Assembly (NCBI GenBank): GCA_023417815.1
Contig: JAEZEI010000021.1
Location: forward strand, 124,001-188,000
Length of the DNA: 64,000 bases
Direction: 5' to 3'
DNA from: Bacteroidota bacterium
GTDB lineage: Bacteria; Bacteroidota; Bacteroidia; Chitinophagales; Chitinophagaceae
Position numbers and translations under genes: made by a program. This document shows, one piece after another, positions 1-7,501 of the stretch; positions within the stretch are counted from its first letter, which is position 1; each line of letters starts with the position of its first letter. The notes under the pieces are model-generated. The model did not search any database. It was not told the origin of the DNA and saw nothing but the letters and a program-made list of their open reading frames with translations.

Positions 1-2
1 TT

Positions 3-443
3 AAACGGATAAGAGAGATCAGTTATGATCTATTGCCCACTTCGCTTTCACGAAAAGGCCTTGTACCTGCCATCAGGGAATTCGTTAGCTACATGAATAA
101 TCCCGGCAACATCGTCTTCAGGTTAAAGGATGAAGGTGATGTAAAGGTGAGCACTCATATGGCTATAAATATTTACAGGATCATCCAGGAAGTCATCCAC
201 AATTCCATTAAACATTCCAAAGCAACGGAAGTAGATATTATTCTTACGAATGCCCGGAAAAAACTTGTCATAACCCTCAGGGACAATGGAATTGGTTTTG
301 ACAAGGATGGCATAAGCGGTAACGGGCTCGGCTTAAGAAGCCTGGTAAGCCGGGTTGAGGTGCTGGTTGGAAAACTCTACCTCGAAACGGCTCCAGGGAA
401 AGGAACACATTACACAATTGAAATCCCCATAGAAAATGAGTAA
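3..443 (+). CDS. Sensor histidine kinase, C-terminal part (5' end off window)
   Basis: The reading frame is open from the first bases of the window, so the start lies upstream and only about the last 146 residues are seen. They begin with an LLP-x3-L-x3-GL stretch like that following the phosphoacceptor helix of HisKA_3 (NarL-type) kinases. They continue into a GHKL ATP-binding domain: an N box around NSIKHSKA, a G1 box DNGIGFD, a GNGLGL glycine loop and PGKGTHY near the end. The kinase would autophosphorylate on a His outside the window and phosphorylate the response regulator that follows. The regulator ATG lies inside the last codons of this gene (8-base overlap, ATGAGTAA), which indicates translational coupling. 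Sensor domain and signal are not visible. Confidence 0.88.
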   Translation, partial: KRIREISYDLLPTSLSRKGLVPAIREFVSYMNNPGNIVFRLKDEGDVKVSTHMAINIYRIIQEVIHNSIKHSKATEVDIILTNARKKLVITLRDNGIGFDKDGISGNGLGLRSLVSRVEVLVGKLYLETAPGKGTHYTIEIPIENE

Positions 444-1086
444 AGAACAGATCAACATCATACTGGCCGACGACCATGAGATCTTTCGAGACGGATTTAA
501 AGTGCTTATCCGCAAACTTCCTGAGATAACCCTGATCGGCGAAGCAGGTAACGGCAAAGACCTGGTTGCATTGGCGCGAAAACTGAATCCTGATGTGGTG
601 GTCACTGATATAAAAATGCCGGAACTTGACGGAATTGAAGCGACGCGGATGATCCGGCAGCATTGCCCGAATACCGGGGTGATTGCCTTATCAATGTTTG
701 ATGAAGAGAACCTGGTGCTGGATATGCTGGAGGCAGGAGCAAAAGGTTACCTCCTGAAAAATTCTTCAAAAGAAGAGATCCTGAAAGCGATCACCGCTGT
801 TCATAATAACCAGACCTATTATTACAGTGAAACAAGTGCGATGATGATCCGTAAGATCGCTTCCGGCAATTTTGATAACGATAAAAGAACTGTAAACTTC
901 ACCGACAGGGAAATCGTTATCATACGACTTATATGCCAGGAACTTTCCAATAAAGAGATCGCCGAAAGATTGATGTTAAGTCCACGCACCGTAGAAGGCT
1001 ACCGCGAACAGATATTGCACAAGATAGAGGCAAAGAATACCGTTGGACTGGTGATTTACGCCTTACGTAACAAAATTTTCGAATGA
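436..1086 (+). CDS. NarL/FixJ-family response regulator (receiver + LuxR HTH)
   Basis: The 216-residue protein has an N-terminal receiver domain: acidic pair D12-D13, phosphoacceptor D58 in VVVTDIKMP, a switch Ser in LSMF, and the conserved Lys in YLLKNSS. A C-terminal LuxR-type helix-turn-helix covers roughly residues 150-212 (FTDRE, NKEIAERLMLSPRTVEGYR, HKIEAKN). It is the partner of the kinase whose stop it overlaps. Immediately downstream lie two identical palindromes, CCGTA-TTTC-TACGG, at the same distance from two Bacteroidota -7 boxes. These are the natural candidate binding sites for this regulator; that link is inferred from position only. Confidence 0.93.
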   Translation: MSKEQINIILADDHEIFRDGFKVLIRKLPEITLIGEAGNGKDLVALARKLNPDVVVTDIKMPELDGIEATRMIRQHCPNTGVIALSMFDEENLVLDMLEAGAKGYLLKNSSKEEILKAITAVHNNQTYYYSETSAMMIRKIASGNFDNDKRTVNFTDREIVIIRLICQELSNKEIAERLMLSPRTVEGYREQILHKIEAKNTVGLVIYALRNKIFE

Positions 1087-1095
1087 CCCGAATTC

Positions 1096-1140
1096 CCGTA
1101 TTTCTACGGTAGGATTCAATAATATTAGTGTTTAATTTTG
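1096..1140 (+). promoter_or_regulatory. Operator-promoter module 1 (palindrome + TAATTTTG)
   Basis: A perfect dyad CCGTA-TTTC-TACGG (1096-1109) is followed by TAG and, 20 bases later, TAATTTTG (1133-1140), which fits the Bacteroidota -7 consensus TAnnTTTG. There is no TTTG at the -33 position; the dyad edge sits there instead, centred near -44 from the predicted start (about 1147). That is the usual place for an activator that replaces the -33 contact. The same architecture recurs at 1256-1300. Confidence 0.6.
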
Positions 1141-1146
1141 CGGTAC

Positions 1147-1242
1147 GAACGTTAGGTTTTTTAGTTTTAACCGTACCCTGTTTAACCACGGTTTTCGAAG
1201 AGATGACGAAAGGAATAAGCAATTATTCCTTTTGTTTTTTTT
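1147..1242 (+). ncRNA. Candidate small RNA 1 downstream of module 1
   Basis: Between the predicted start near 1147 and a strong intrinsic terminator (1209-1242) there are about 95 bases with no plausible reading frame. The 5' part can form a stem from GGTACG (1142-1147, at the edge of the predicted start) with CGTACC (1172-1177), and a shorter GGTT/AACC hairpin inside it. The next gene on this strand is at 2962, beyond a minus-strand gene, so the transcript has no obvious coding target. The case is inferred from promoter plus terminator; no RNA family was recognised. Confidence 0.45.
1209..1242 (+). terminator. Intrinsic terminator with GCAA tetraloop
   Basis: A perfect 10-bp stem AAAGGAATAA / TTATTCCTTT closes a GCAA (GNRA) tetraloop and is followed by G and an eight-T run. 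It ends candidate small RNA 1. Confidence 0.75.
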
Positions 1243-1255
1243 ACGATGAAAAATT

Positions 1256-1300
1256 CCGTATTTCTACGGTAGTTTTTCTTAAAGTGAATCTCTAATTTTG
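1256..1300 (+). promoter_or_regulatory. Operator-promoter module 2 (palindrome + TAATTTTG)
   Basis: This is the second copy of CCGTA-TTTC-TACGG-TAG (1256-1272), again 20 bases before TAATTTTG (1293-1300). Outside the dyad and -7 box the sequence is not shared with module 1. Two independent promoters therefore keep the same operator at the same helical position, the pattern expected of co-regulated promoters under one activator. Confidence 0.6.
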
Positions 1301-1306
1301 ACTCAT

Positions 1307-1366
1307 AAAATTTTTTATTGACGGGGGTCTTTAAAAGAGCGCAAGGATTTATCCTGCGCTTTTTTA
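1307..1366 (+). ncRNA. Candidate small RNA 2 downstream of module 2
   Basis: From the predicted start near 1307 to the terminator T-run is about 60 bases with no reading frame. The 5' half holds a short GAC/GTC stem with a G-rich loop (GACGGGGGTC, about 1320-1329); the 3' half is the terminator hairpin. The neighbouring gene lies on the opposite strand and ends at 1368. This is inferred from the promoter and terminator only. Confidence 0.4.
1333..1366. terminator. Bidirectional intrinsic terminator
   Basis: GCGC-A-AGGA pairs with TCCT-GCGC around a TTTA loop (one bulged A), flanked by an A-rich left arm and six T on the right. It would end candidate small RNA 2 on the plus strand and the lipoprotein gene 1368-2165 on the minus strand. 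Confidence 0.7.
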
Positions 1367-1367
1367 T

Positions 1368-2165
1368 TTAAGGGCACTCGTATTTATAACCCATATATTC
1401 AAATCCACCCTGGCTCACAAGCAAAGGCCTGTTCAACGAATCGAGCTGATAGCTTATTGGATAATCTTCGCCATCGTAAATGGTGAAGTTGATCACATTA
1501 TTCCTGCTGAGGAAGTAAGGAACATGCGGCTCAAATCCTACGTGAATCCGGAAGAACGGATCTGCGAGATAAAAATATCTTGAAACAGGGTTGAAATAGT
1601 TCAGATCATTATTATAGGCATAGAAGATTGAATCAAATACGCCCATATTATCTGACATATACATTGCCGTGATGTTCTCACCGGTATAAACAAAATCTGA
1701 ATAGAGCGTATCATTGTATCCGGCTACATTCAGGAGCGAGTCAACCCTGGTTATCCTTGACAGTTTAGTGCCGTTATACTGAAATACCAGGTCGGAATAA
1801 ATGGAATCATTCCAGAAGAAATCATATTCGTGGGTGCGAACTCTTGACAACAACCCGTTTGCAAAATCGAAGGTATCGATCCTGTAAACCTCGTTCGAAA
1901 AAGTGGAGGTGTATTCCATAGCCCTGATGAAATTACCCGCGTAAAAATATTTTACAATGGCCTCGCTTCCTTCAAGCCGGGTAAGAATACCATTCTCATA
2001 AACATAAACAGCGGAATCATTCACACCGCCACCACCGTAAAAGTAACTGGTATGGATACGGCAGGAATCTGCCGGTGGAACAGGATCCAGCGGATCGAAC
2101 TCTATCTCTTTCTGGCAGGAAAATAAAAAAACAATGGTTGTAAGAAGGAGTAAAGGGTATTTCAT
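1368..2165 (-). CDS. Putative lipoprotein, function unknown
   Basis: The 265-residue protein starts with a lipoprotein signal (hydrophobic residues 4-15, lipobox LFSC, lipidated C17). The body is beta-rich with repeated aromatic/Asp strands (YVYENG, VFQYNG, YAYNND), reminiscent of YD-repeat-like sheets seen in many uncharacterised Bacteroidota surface lipoproteins. It is probably membrane-anchored in the envelope. It stands alone, converges on the small-RNA region and shares the terminator at 1333-1366. No specific function can be assigned. Confidence 0.8.
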   Translation of the reverse strand: MKYPLLLLTTIVFLFSCQKEIEFDPLDPVPPADSCRIHTSYFYGGGGVNDSAVYVYENGILTRLEGSEAIVKYFYAGNFIRAMEYTSTFSNEVYRIDTFDFANGLLSRVRTHEYDFFWNDSIYSDLVFQYNGTKLSRITRVDSLLNVAGYNDTLYSDFVYTGENITAMYMSDNMGVFDSIFYAYNNDLNYFNPVSRYFYLADPFFRIHVGFEPHVPYFLSRNNVINFTIYDGEDYPISYQLDSLNRPLLVSQGGFEYMGYKYECP

Positions 2166-2256
2166 GCCTGATCGTTTTTACGAAAAACATCAAACTATTG
2201 CCCAAAACCCAATTTTTCTCCCGGACCAGGGAAAAATTCTCACCGAACGGGAAGGA

Positions 2257-2919
2257 TCACCGGAATATTCTGGCGTATTCGGCCAGGTGGTACAATGATG
2301 AAACACCAAGCTTGCGCTTAATATTCCTTCGGTGTGTATCCACTGTATGCGTAGAAAGGTGAAGTTTTTCCGCAACTTCCTGTGTATTTAACCCGCTGGT
2401 GAGGAATGTAAGTATCTCCTTTTCCCGTGAAGAGAGAGAATTATAGATTGAACGGTTCTCCCTGATGAAATTATTCTCCGCAAGCAGGCGGGAAAAATCT
2501 GCAATGTCGAGGTGGCTGGTATTTACCGGGAAAGCCATTACGATTGTGTGGGAAGGCTCACCGGCTTCGTCCCGCATAAACACCTTTATGCTCGAAATGT
2601 ACCAATCCATCTCCGGTTTCCCGGCAATTCTCACCTGCTGAAAGAAAGTAAAGAAATCCTCATCGTCCTTCCGTTGCATCAATGCCATTATTTCGGGCGC
2701 ATAATGCCTTGATTCATCCGGATTGAAATACCTCATGTTATAATCGGGTCCCAGTGCACGGATCTCATCAAGTGTGGTCCCTAAAAGTTTAAGGCCGTTG
2801 GACGACATATAAACCACCGTAGCATCTATTATCCTGTGTATAATAATTACGCCAGGGATCAAATTCTCAACTGCCTTTAACGCTTCTATCTTATTCTGTA
2901 TTTCATCGATTTGGATCAT
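2257..2919 (-). CDS. PAS-LuxR transcriptional regulator
   Basis: The 220-residue protein has a PAS-like sensor domain at about residues 20-140 (VYMSSNGLKLLG, YFNPDES, followed by strands ending near HTIVMAFP). A LuxR-type HTH covers about residues 155-215 (SSREKEILTFLTSG, TQEVAEKLHLSTHTVDTHR, KLGVSS). It lacks a receiver domain, so it probably senses a small ligand or redox state directly and binds DNA. The divergent gene starts only about 40 bases from its start and could share its control region. Ligand and targets are unknown. Confidence 0.88.
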   Translation of the reverse strand: MIQIDEIQNKIEALKAVENLIPGVIIIHRIIDATVVYMSSNGLKLLGTTLDEIRALGPDYNMRYFNPDESRHYAPEIMALMQRKDDEDFFTFFQQVRIAGKPEMDWYISSIKVFMRDEAGEPSHTIVMAFPVNTSHLDIADFSRLLAENNFIRENRSIYNSLSSREKEILTFLTSGLNTQEVAEKLHLSTHTVDTHRRNIKRKLGVSSLYHLAEYARIFR

Positions 2920-2961
2920 AAGGTTGCGAATCTAATAAAAAGTGTTGAAGTAAATTACAGC

Positions 2962-3384
2962 ATGAACGGGGAAAGATATGATGTGATATTCGCTGTACTC
3001 CAGGATATGTTGAAGTTATGTCCCCGGTCAGGTTTTATTAAAAGCTTATATGAACAATATTGTGAGAGGGGAAGTTTAAGCAAGGGCCAGTTGGAAGGGC
3101 TTCATAATAAAGCTTCGAAATACGAACAAATCAGCAGGGCACACCTGGCCACACTCAATGCGATTATACTTAGAAAGCGATCCTTTCAACGTTCGCCTGC
3201 AATAAAGCCGGGAGTTATCCAAACGTCTATTGATAACAGTAAGGATCTTATCAGGGCAATACTGTCCAGGTATCCTGCTCACAAAAGAATAACGTACCTG
3301 GCAGAAAAGTTAGAAACAGGTGGACTGGATGAAAATGAAAAAAAGGATATCCGGCGCATACATGATGCGCTATTCAATACTTAA
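2962..3384 (+). CDS. Hypothetical protein, mainly helical
   Basis: The frame is open upstream to a TTG at 2911, but that would overlap the divergent regulator. The ATG at 2962 is preferred and gives 140 residues. The sequence is basic and helical (LCPRSGFIKSLYEQYCERG, AILSRYPAHKRITYLAEKLE) with no signal peptide, membrane segment or familiar motif. It reads like a tandem of two similar helical segments, each with an Arg/Tyr-rich helix. It may be a small cytoplasmic adaptor; the function is unknown. Confidence 0.6.
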   Translation: MNGERYDVIFAVLQDMLKLCPRSGFIKSLYEQYCERGSLSKGQLEGLHNKASKYEQISRAHLATLNAIILRKRSFQRSPAIKPGVIQTSIDNSKDLIRAILSRYPAHKRITYLAEKLETGGLDENEKKDIRRIHDALFNT

Positions 3385-3397
3385 AATGCATGAAGGA

Positions 3398-3847
3398 TCA
3401 GGTATGAGGCCTGTTATCCGGTTTTTCCCTGACCATCTTGTCAAAGGAAAGAGGGCCATTACCCAAAACTGCAAACACGATAAGTAAAACCAGGGTCAAT
3501 ACAGTTATCCAGATATTTTCTCCCTGTCCTCCTGCATTTCTTATCAGGAATATTGCACCCGCAAGAATCGGGATCTGAACAAGGCATACAAGCCTCGTAT
3601 GCAATCCCAAAACCAGGAGAATTCCACTGAAAAGAGTTACCAGCACTATGAACTGACCTGCAAGAACGAGGAGCAGGTTGCCGGAGCCGCTTGCAGAATT
3701 ACTGATAAGACCTACCAGTTCACTCATGTTCATGAGAAAACTAATGGCTTTGAAGCAGAGAAATAAACCTAGTGCAATTCTAAGGAAATCCAATCCTTTT
3801 GGATGGTGTGTATTACCCCACGTTTCAATCCTCTGAATGTAATTCAT
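3398..3847 (-). CDS. DoxX-like integral membrane protein
   Basis: The ATG at 3847 gives 149 residues (MNYIQRIETW). A longer upstream frame would run through a terminator-like hairpin at about 3900-3930 and is rejected. Four hydrophobic segments, the phrase LDFLRIALGLFLCFKAISF and the pattern of short loops with a cytoplasmic polar tail are typical of the DoxX/DoxD family. Family members are small inner-membrane proteins often tied to quinone or thiosulfate redox chemistry, but most Bacteroidota copies are uncharacterised. It converges with the helical gene ending at 3384. Confidence 0.7.
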   Translation of the reverse strand: MNYIQRIETWGNTHHPKGLDFLRIALGLFLCFKAISFLMNMSELVGLISNSASGSGNLLLVLAGQFIVLVTLFSGILLVLGLHTRLVCLVQIPILAGAIFLIRNAGGQGENIWITVLTLVLLIVFAVLGNGPLSFDKMVREKPDNRPHT

Positions 3848-3975
3848 GATTGAAAGATTTAGGTGAAGAAGTATTTGAATATACAACATTTCAGCCATAA
3901 AAAAGGCTGCCCCTGGCCTCAAAGCCTGGGGAAATCGGTGGGGTACGGACAAAAACGGGCCAGGATTACTGGGGA

Positions 3976-4038
3976 TCAGGCAGTTGCGAGCAACAGGATC
4001 ACCAGGATAATATCGAGGATAAGGGCAGCTTTCTTCAT
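3976..4038 (-). CDS. Candidate 20-residue membrane peptide
   Basis: A short frame encodes MKKAALILDIILVILLLATA: two Lys, then about 16 hydrophobic residues with one Asp, then a stop. This is the typical shape of a single-pass small membrane protein. It lies downstream of 4112-4396 on the same strand and is followed by weak hairpins before the DoxX-like gene. No homologue can be named and there is no clear ribosome-binding site, so it stays tentative. Confidence 0.35.
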   Translation of the reverse strand: MKKAALILDIILVILLLATA

Positions 4039-4111
4039 TATCGGTCTTATTAGGATACTGGTGAGTTATTAACGTGATATGTAATGCCTTATTGTACAGT
4101 ATTGGAGAATT

Positions 4112-4396
4112 TCAATCCTGTGATGGATCACCACCCCGTTTCCGTTCGTCTCCAAAAACCCTTACTCCCTCTTCATCATCGGAAGACGCAGTGGTATCAG
4201 CAAGTTCTCCCAATGGCATGGGGCGGATATTTTCCTGCCCGGGGATATCTGAAACATCTGGCAGGTTGATCGTAACTTCTTCTGGCTGCATGCGTTGTTC
4301 ATCCTGCTCTGAATCAGGCAGATCGAAGGGAGCAGCTTTTCTTTCTTCATAACGTGCTCTTGCGGCAGCGCCGGGTTTGAATTTTCTTTTTTTCAT
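4112..4396 (-). CDS. Small charged hypothetical protein
   Basis: The 94 residues have a basic N-terminus (MKKRKFKPGAAARARYEERK) followed by a Pro/Asp/Glu-rich, low-complexity acidic body. There is no signal peptide or membrane segment; it is probably disordered. It belongs to a set of short, highly charged proteins scattered over 4-10 kb of this window (also 7244-7495, 7820-8020, 9313-9522). Function unknown. Confidence 0.6.
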   Translation of the reverse strand: MKKRKFKPGAAARARYEERKAAPFDLPDSEQDEQRMQPEEVTINLPDVSDIPGQENIRPMPLGELADTTASSDDEEGVRVFGDERKRGGDPSQD

Positions 4397-4498
4397 ACGC
4401 CGTTTTTTTATGAAACCCGCAACTTTAAAGCCAACACCACGATCACGGGGGCGTGCTCTGGCACTAACATTGCAAATAATTCAGCAAAAAGAAATTTT

Positions 4499-4720
4499 AT
4501 GAATAAGAAACTATTAACCGGGGCAGCACTGGCAGCAGCAGGTGTTGCAGCAACCTATCTCTGGAAAAGGAAAAGGAGCGCATCAGGCTCATCTCAGTCA
4601 ATGCAGAACACTTCTTCACAAGGAAGATCATCTTCAAAACACATGACAGATGTATTTTCAAATGCGAAATCTGCAAGCCAGTCGCAGGCATGGTCGCCGG
4701 CGCGGGATGAATCGCTTTGA
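4499..4720 (+). CDS. Small Ala-rich single-pass protein with Ser/Gln-rich tail
   Basis: The 73-residue product has a short Ala-rich hydrophobic segment (residues 6-21: LTGAALAAAGVAATYL) followed by a KRKR stop-transfer motif and a Ser/Gln-rich, probably disordered tail. This looks like a small anchored protein with a cytoplasmic tail. A strong terminator follows at 4750. Function unknown. Confidence 0.6.
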   Translation: MNKKLLTGAALAAAGVAATYLWKRKRSASGSSQSMQNTSSQGRSSSKHMTDVFSNAKSASQSQAWSPARDESL

Positions 4721-4749
4721 TGCAGCAACGGGCACAACAACTTAAATGA

Positions 4750-4779
4750 AAAGAGACGCATAACGCGTCTCTTTTTTTA
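4750..4779. terminator. Bidirectional intrinsic terminator
   Basis: AGAGACGC pairs with GCGTCTCT around an ATAAC loop, with A's on the left and seven T on the right. It separates the plus-strand gene ending at 4720 from the minus-strand peptidase ending at 4796. Confidence 0.8.
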
Positions 4780-4795
4780 TGTTTCGCTGAAATAA

Positions 4796-6343
4796 TTAGT
4801 TTCCGCCATCCCTGTTTGGCTGACGAACTGCCGGCCATGTTCCAGGCTCACCCCTCCTGTTTGGAGGAAGCACCATTTTATCCCTGGATGCCTGGTTAGG
4901 ATCCTCTGAAGCTTCATAAGCAAGAATAGCAGTCAGAACAACATTATTAAGTACATCATCAAAAACGATCTTATCATACGTATCCCTGTTTGTATGCCAG
5001 GTATAGTTTCCATAGGACCAGCTAAGCGAGCTAAGCATAAACGCCGGTACACCTGCAGCTACGAAAGACGCATGATCTGATCCGCCACCGCCCGGGCTTC
5101 CCGGGAATTTTGTTTCCAAACCTTCCTTGTACATATTCGGCACTGATGAAAGCCAGCGTCCAAGGTATTCATACGAATGTAGAAATCCCTGTCCATTGAT
5201 ATTGGTAACACGCCCTGTTCCATTATCTTGGTTGAATACCGCCTGAATTCCTTCAACGATCTTTGGATTATCCTGAACGAATGCGCGGGATCCATTTAGC
5301 CCCTGCTCTTCACTTCCCCAATGTCCTGCTATAATTGTACGGGATGGATTAGGATAAAGTTTTTTCAGAATACGCATCACCTCCATCATCAAAATAGTTC
5401 CTGTTCCATTATCTGTTGCACCCGTTCCCCCGTCCCAACTGTCGAAATGTGCAGAAAGCACCACATACTGGTCAGGATACTTAGATCCTTTTATCTCCGC
5501 TATAGTATTGAATGTTGGCACTTTCCCCATACTTTCAGATTCAGCGCGAACCCTCAGCTTTGGCTTCTTACCTGATTCTGTAAGCCTGTACACAAGCCCG
5601 TAATCTTCCAGTGCAAGGTCGATGGTAGGAATTTTAAATGTTTGAGCGCCAAATATTTTATTTACCCCGAAACCTGAAGACCAGTTTGATCCGACAATGC
5701 CTGCAGCTCCGGCAGATTCAAGCGCCTGTGCAAGTTCCCTGTTGCTGAGGCCTGTATTGCTGATCCGTTTCCTCCATGCCGCTGTTACATCGGCTTTTTC
5801 TTTCTTCATATTTTCTATGGATGCTTTCTTCCCAAATTCATCCCAATTATACTCGGGCCTGCCGGTTGGTTGCATGGCAGACAGCATTACGAACTTGCCT
5901 TTTACTGAAGGCAGCCAGCGCCTGAATGAAAGTGAATCGGGAGTATCGGCGAGGATGATCGTTTCACCTTCAACTCCTTTTGAGCCGGTTGAACCACTCC
6001 ACGCGAGCTGGGTCCCTTCCAGTGATTTCACTCTTGGTGCGATCATATCAATATGTGTGATGCCTCTCTTCCAACCTTTCCATTCACCCCATTTTTCATT
6101 TCTTGCTTCAATACCCCAGCCTTTATACCTGGCAACCGCCCAGTCATGTGCCTCTTTCATCTCGGGCGTGCCCACCAGGCGTGGGCCGATCTGGTCCATC
6201 AGTTCATGGGCCAGTTGTTTTAGCTGGGAATTTTCAGTGGCTTCCCGGATAATGGCAGCCACATGCGCGGTATCTCGTTTCTGCGCATACACCGCGAATA
6301 CATTAAGAACAAGGGCAATACAAAGAATAACACGGTACTTCAT
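4796..6343 (-). CDS. M28-family zinc aminopeptidase/carboxypeptidase, secreted
   Basis: The 515-residue protein has a signal peptide (residues 1-20, ending VYA). A protease-associated insert around residues 115-270 precedes the catalytic M28 domain. The likely two-zinc ligands are visible: H299 (SAHFDSWD), bridging D311 (ATDNGTG), E346 next to the catalytic E345 (GSEEQG), D373 (FNQDNGTG) and H450 (TWHTNRDTYDK). The GGGGSDHASF loop is also typical. It should trim peptides in the periplasm or outside the cell. It is a monocistronic gene, with the divergent MBL hydrolase on the other side. Confidence 0.93.
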   Translation of the reverse strand: MKYRVILCIALVLNVFAVYAQKRDTAHVAAIIREATENSQLKQLAHELMDQIGPRLVGTPEMKEAHDWAVARYKGWGIEARNEKWGEWKGWKRGITHIDMIAPRVKSLEGTQLAWSGSTGSKGVEGETIILADTPDSLSFRRWLPSVKGKFVMLSAMQPTGRPEYNWDEFGKKASIENMKKEKADVTAAWRKRISNTGLSNRELAQALESAGAAGIVGSNWSSGFGVNKIFGAQTFKIPTIDLALEDYGLVYRLTESGKKPKLRVRAESESMGKVPTFNTIAEIKGSKYPDQYVVLSAHFDSWDGGTGATDNGTGTILMMEVMRILKKLYPNPSRTIIAGHWGSEEQGLNGSRAFVQDNPKIVEGIQAVFNQDNGTGRVTNINGQGFLHSYEYLGRWLSSVPNMYKEGLETKFPGSPGGGGSDHASFVAAGVPAFMLSSLSWSYGNYTWHTNRDTYDKIVFDDVLNNVVLTAILAYEASEDPNQASRDKMVLPPNRRGEPGTWPAVRQPNRDGGN

Positions 6344-6439
6344 ATTTAGATTAGTTTGCTTCGAATATAATCACATATTTCTTATTCACAGTTTCAGATT
6401 TATGTATGGATTTCTAAGGATGTTGTTCTTCCTTTGCAT

Positions 6440-7243
6440 ATGCCTTTAATTTTCTGCTCACTGAATTCCGGAAGTAACGGGAATTGCTATTATGTTGGGA
6501 ACGGTTCAGAAGCAGTGCTGATCGATGCAGGTATTTCGTGCAGGGAGATCACCAGGAGAATGGCCGCTTCTTCTCTTGACATGAATAAGGTGAAGGCGAT
6601 CTTTATCAGCCACGAACATACCGATCATATTAAAGGTGTAGAAACATTATCCGGAAAATATAATATACCGGTTTACATCACCAGCCGGACTGCCTCCAAT
6701 TCAAACCTGAATATTTCTTCAGCACTGCGAAGAAACCTGGGTACAGAAAAGATCTCCCTGGGAAATCTTGTGATAGAAGCGTTCTCCAAAAAACACGATG
6801 CTGCAGACCCTCACAATTTCATTGTCAGTTCAGAAGGATATAGCGTGGGGGTTTTCACCGATATAGGTGCTGTTTGTAATACTCTCAAACAGAAATTTGC
6901 AGAATGCCAGGCTGTATTCCTGGAATCAAATTACGACAGGAAGATGCTGGAAAATGGTCCTTATCCATATCACCTCAAAAAACGGATAAGTGGCGGACTG
7001 GGACACTTAAGCAATGATGAAGCGCTCGATCTTTTTAAAAAGCATCGTAATCCGGCGCTGCAGTATTTATTATTATCCCACCTTTCGAAAGAAAATAATT
7101 GTCCCACCCTTGTCGCAGAATTATTTTCATCGCATGCAGGCAAAACAAAAGTGTCTGTCGCTTCCAGGTATATGCCTTCGCCCGTTTACAGTCTTAGCGA
7201 AATCAGCATCCGGGTTCCTGCGAAGCAATTAGCCCTTTTTTGA
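6440..7243 (+). CDS. MBL-fold metallo-hydrolase (YycJ/WalJ-like)
   Basis: Translation from the ATG at 6440 gives 267 residues; an upstream TTG two codons earlier is less likely. The fold signature is clear: SLNSGSNGNCYYV, LIDAGIS, the metal site SHEHTDH near residue 58, FTDIGAV, LESNYD, and a GHLSN/LSHLSKENN C-terminal part. This matches the YycJ/WalJ branch of metallo-beta-lactamase-fold hydrolases, whose members are proposed to act as nucleases. The stop TGA abuts the next, opposite-strand stop without any spacer. Confidence 0.88.
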   Translation: MPLIFCSLNSGSNGNCYYVGNGSEAVLIDAGISCREITRRMAASSLDMNKVKAIFISHEHTDHIKGVETLSGKYNIPVYITSRTASNSNLNISSALRRNLGTEKISLGNLVIEAFSKKHDAADPHNFIVSSEGYSVGVFTDIGAVCNTLKQKFAECQAVFLESNYDRKMLENGPYPYHLKKRISGGLGHLSNDEALDLFKKHRNPALQYLLLSHLSKENNCPTLVAELFSSHAGKTKVSVASRYMPSPVYSLSEISIRVPAKQLALF

Positions 7244-7495
7244 TCATTCCTCTTCAAGTTCATCCTCTTCGTGGAGGTGATCGTCCACATCATGCACCGG
7301 CCCTTCAGGTTCAGGAGGCGCAGCTTCGCCGTGTACCGCATCATCAGGGTCCATGCTTGCCAGTTGCCCCGGGCTAACCTTTCCTGTTTCAGAATGTACC
7401 AGGTCATCAGCGTCCTGAACCGTAGTAGGTTTGGGAAGATCCGGTTTATTCTCTTCCGCCGGTGATGGATCTGAATTTTGATTGTTCTTGCTCAT
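7244..7495 (-). CDS. Small acidic protein with three DxDDxxHxE repeats
   Basis: The 83 residues are strongly acidic and Pro-rich, with no signal or membrane segment. A nine-residue motif D-x-D-D-x-[VL]-H-x-E occurs three times at regular spacing: D28-E36 (DADDLVHSE), D49-E57 (DPDDAVHGE) and D69-E77 (DVDDHLHEE). The regular Asp/His/Glu pattern would suit metal binding, but this is inference. It lies just downstream of acylphosphatase (6-base gap), probably in one transcript. Confidence 0.65.
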   Translation of the reverse strand: MSKNNQNSDPSPAEENKPDLPKPTTVQDADDLVHSETGKVSPGQLASMDPDDAVHGEAAPPEPEGPVHDVDDHLHEEDELEEE

Positions 7496-7501
7496 CTCAA
7501 T

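Noticed and set aside
1203..1295. 30-codon frame across the first small-RNA terminator
   Set aside because: It spans a strong terminator and a promoter; it is not a plausible gene.
2911..2961. TTG start for the helical gene at 2962
   Set aside because: It would overlap the divergent regulator start; the ATG at 2962 is simpler.
3848..3952. Longer N-terminus of the DoxX-like protein (start 3952)
   Set aside because: It would run through a terminator-like hairpin; the ATG at 3847 begins the family-like sequence.
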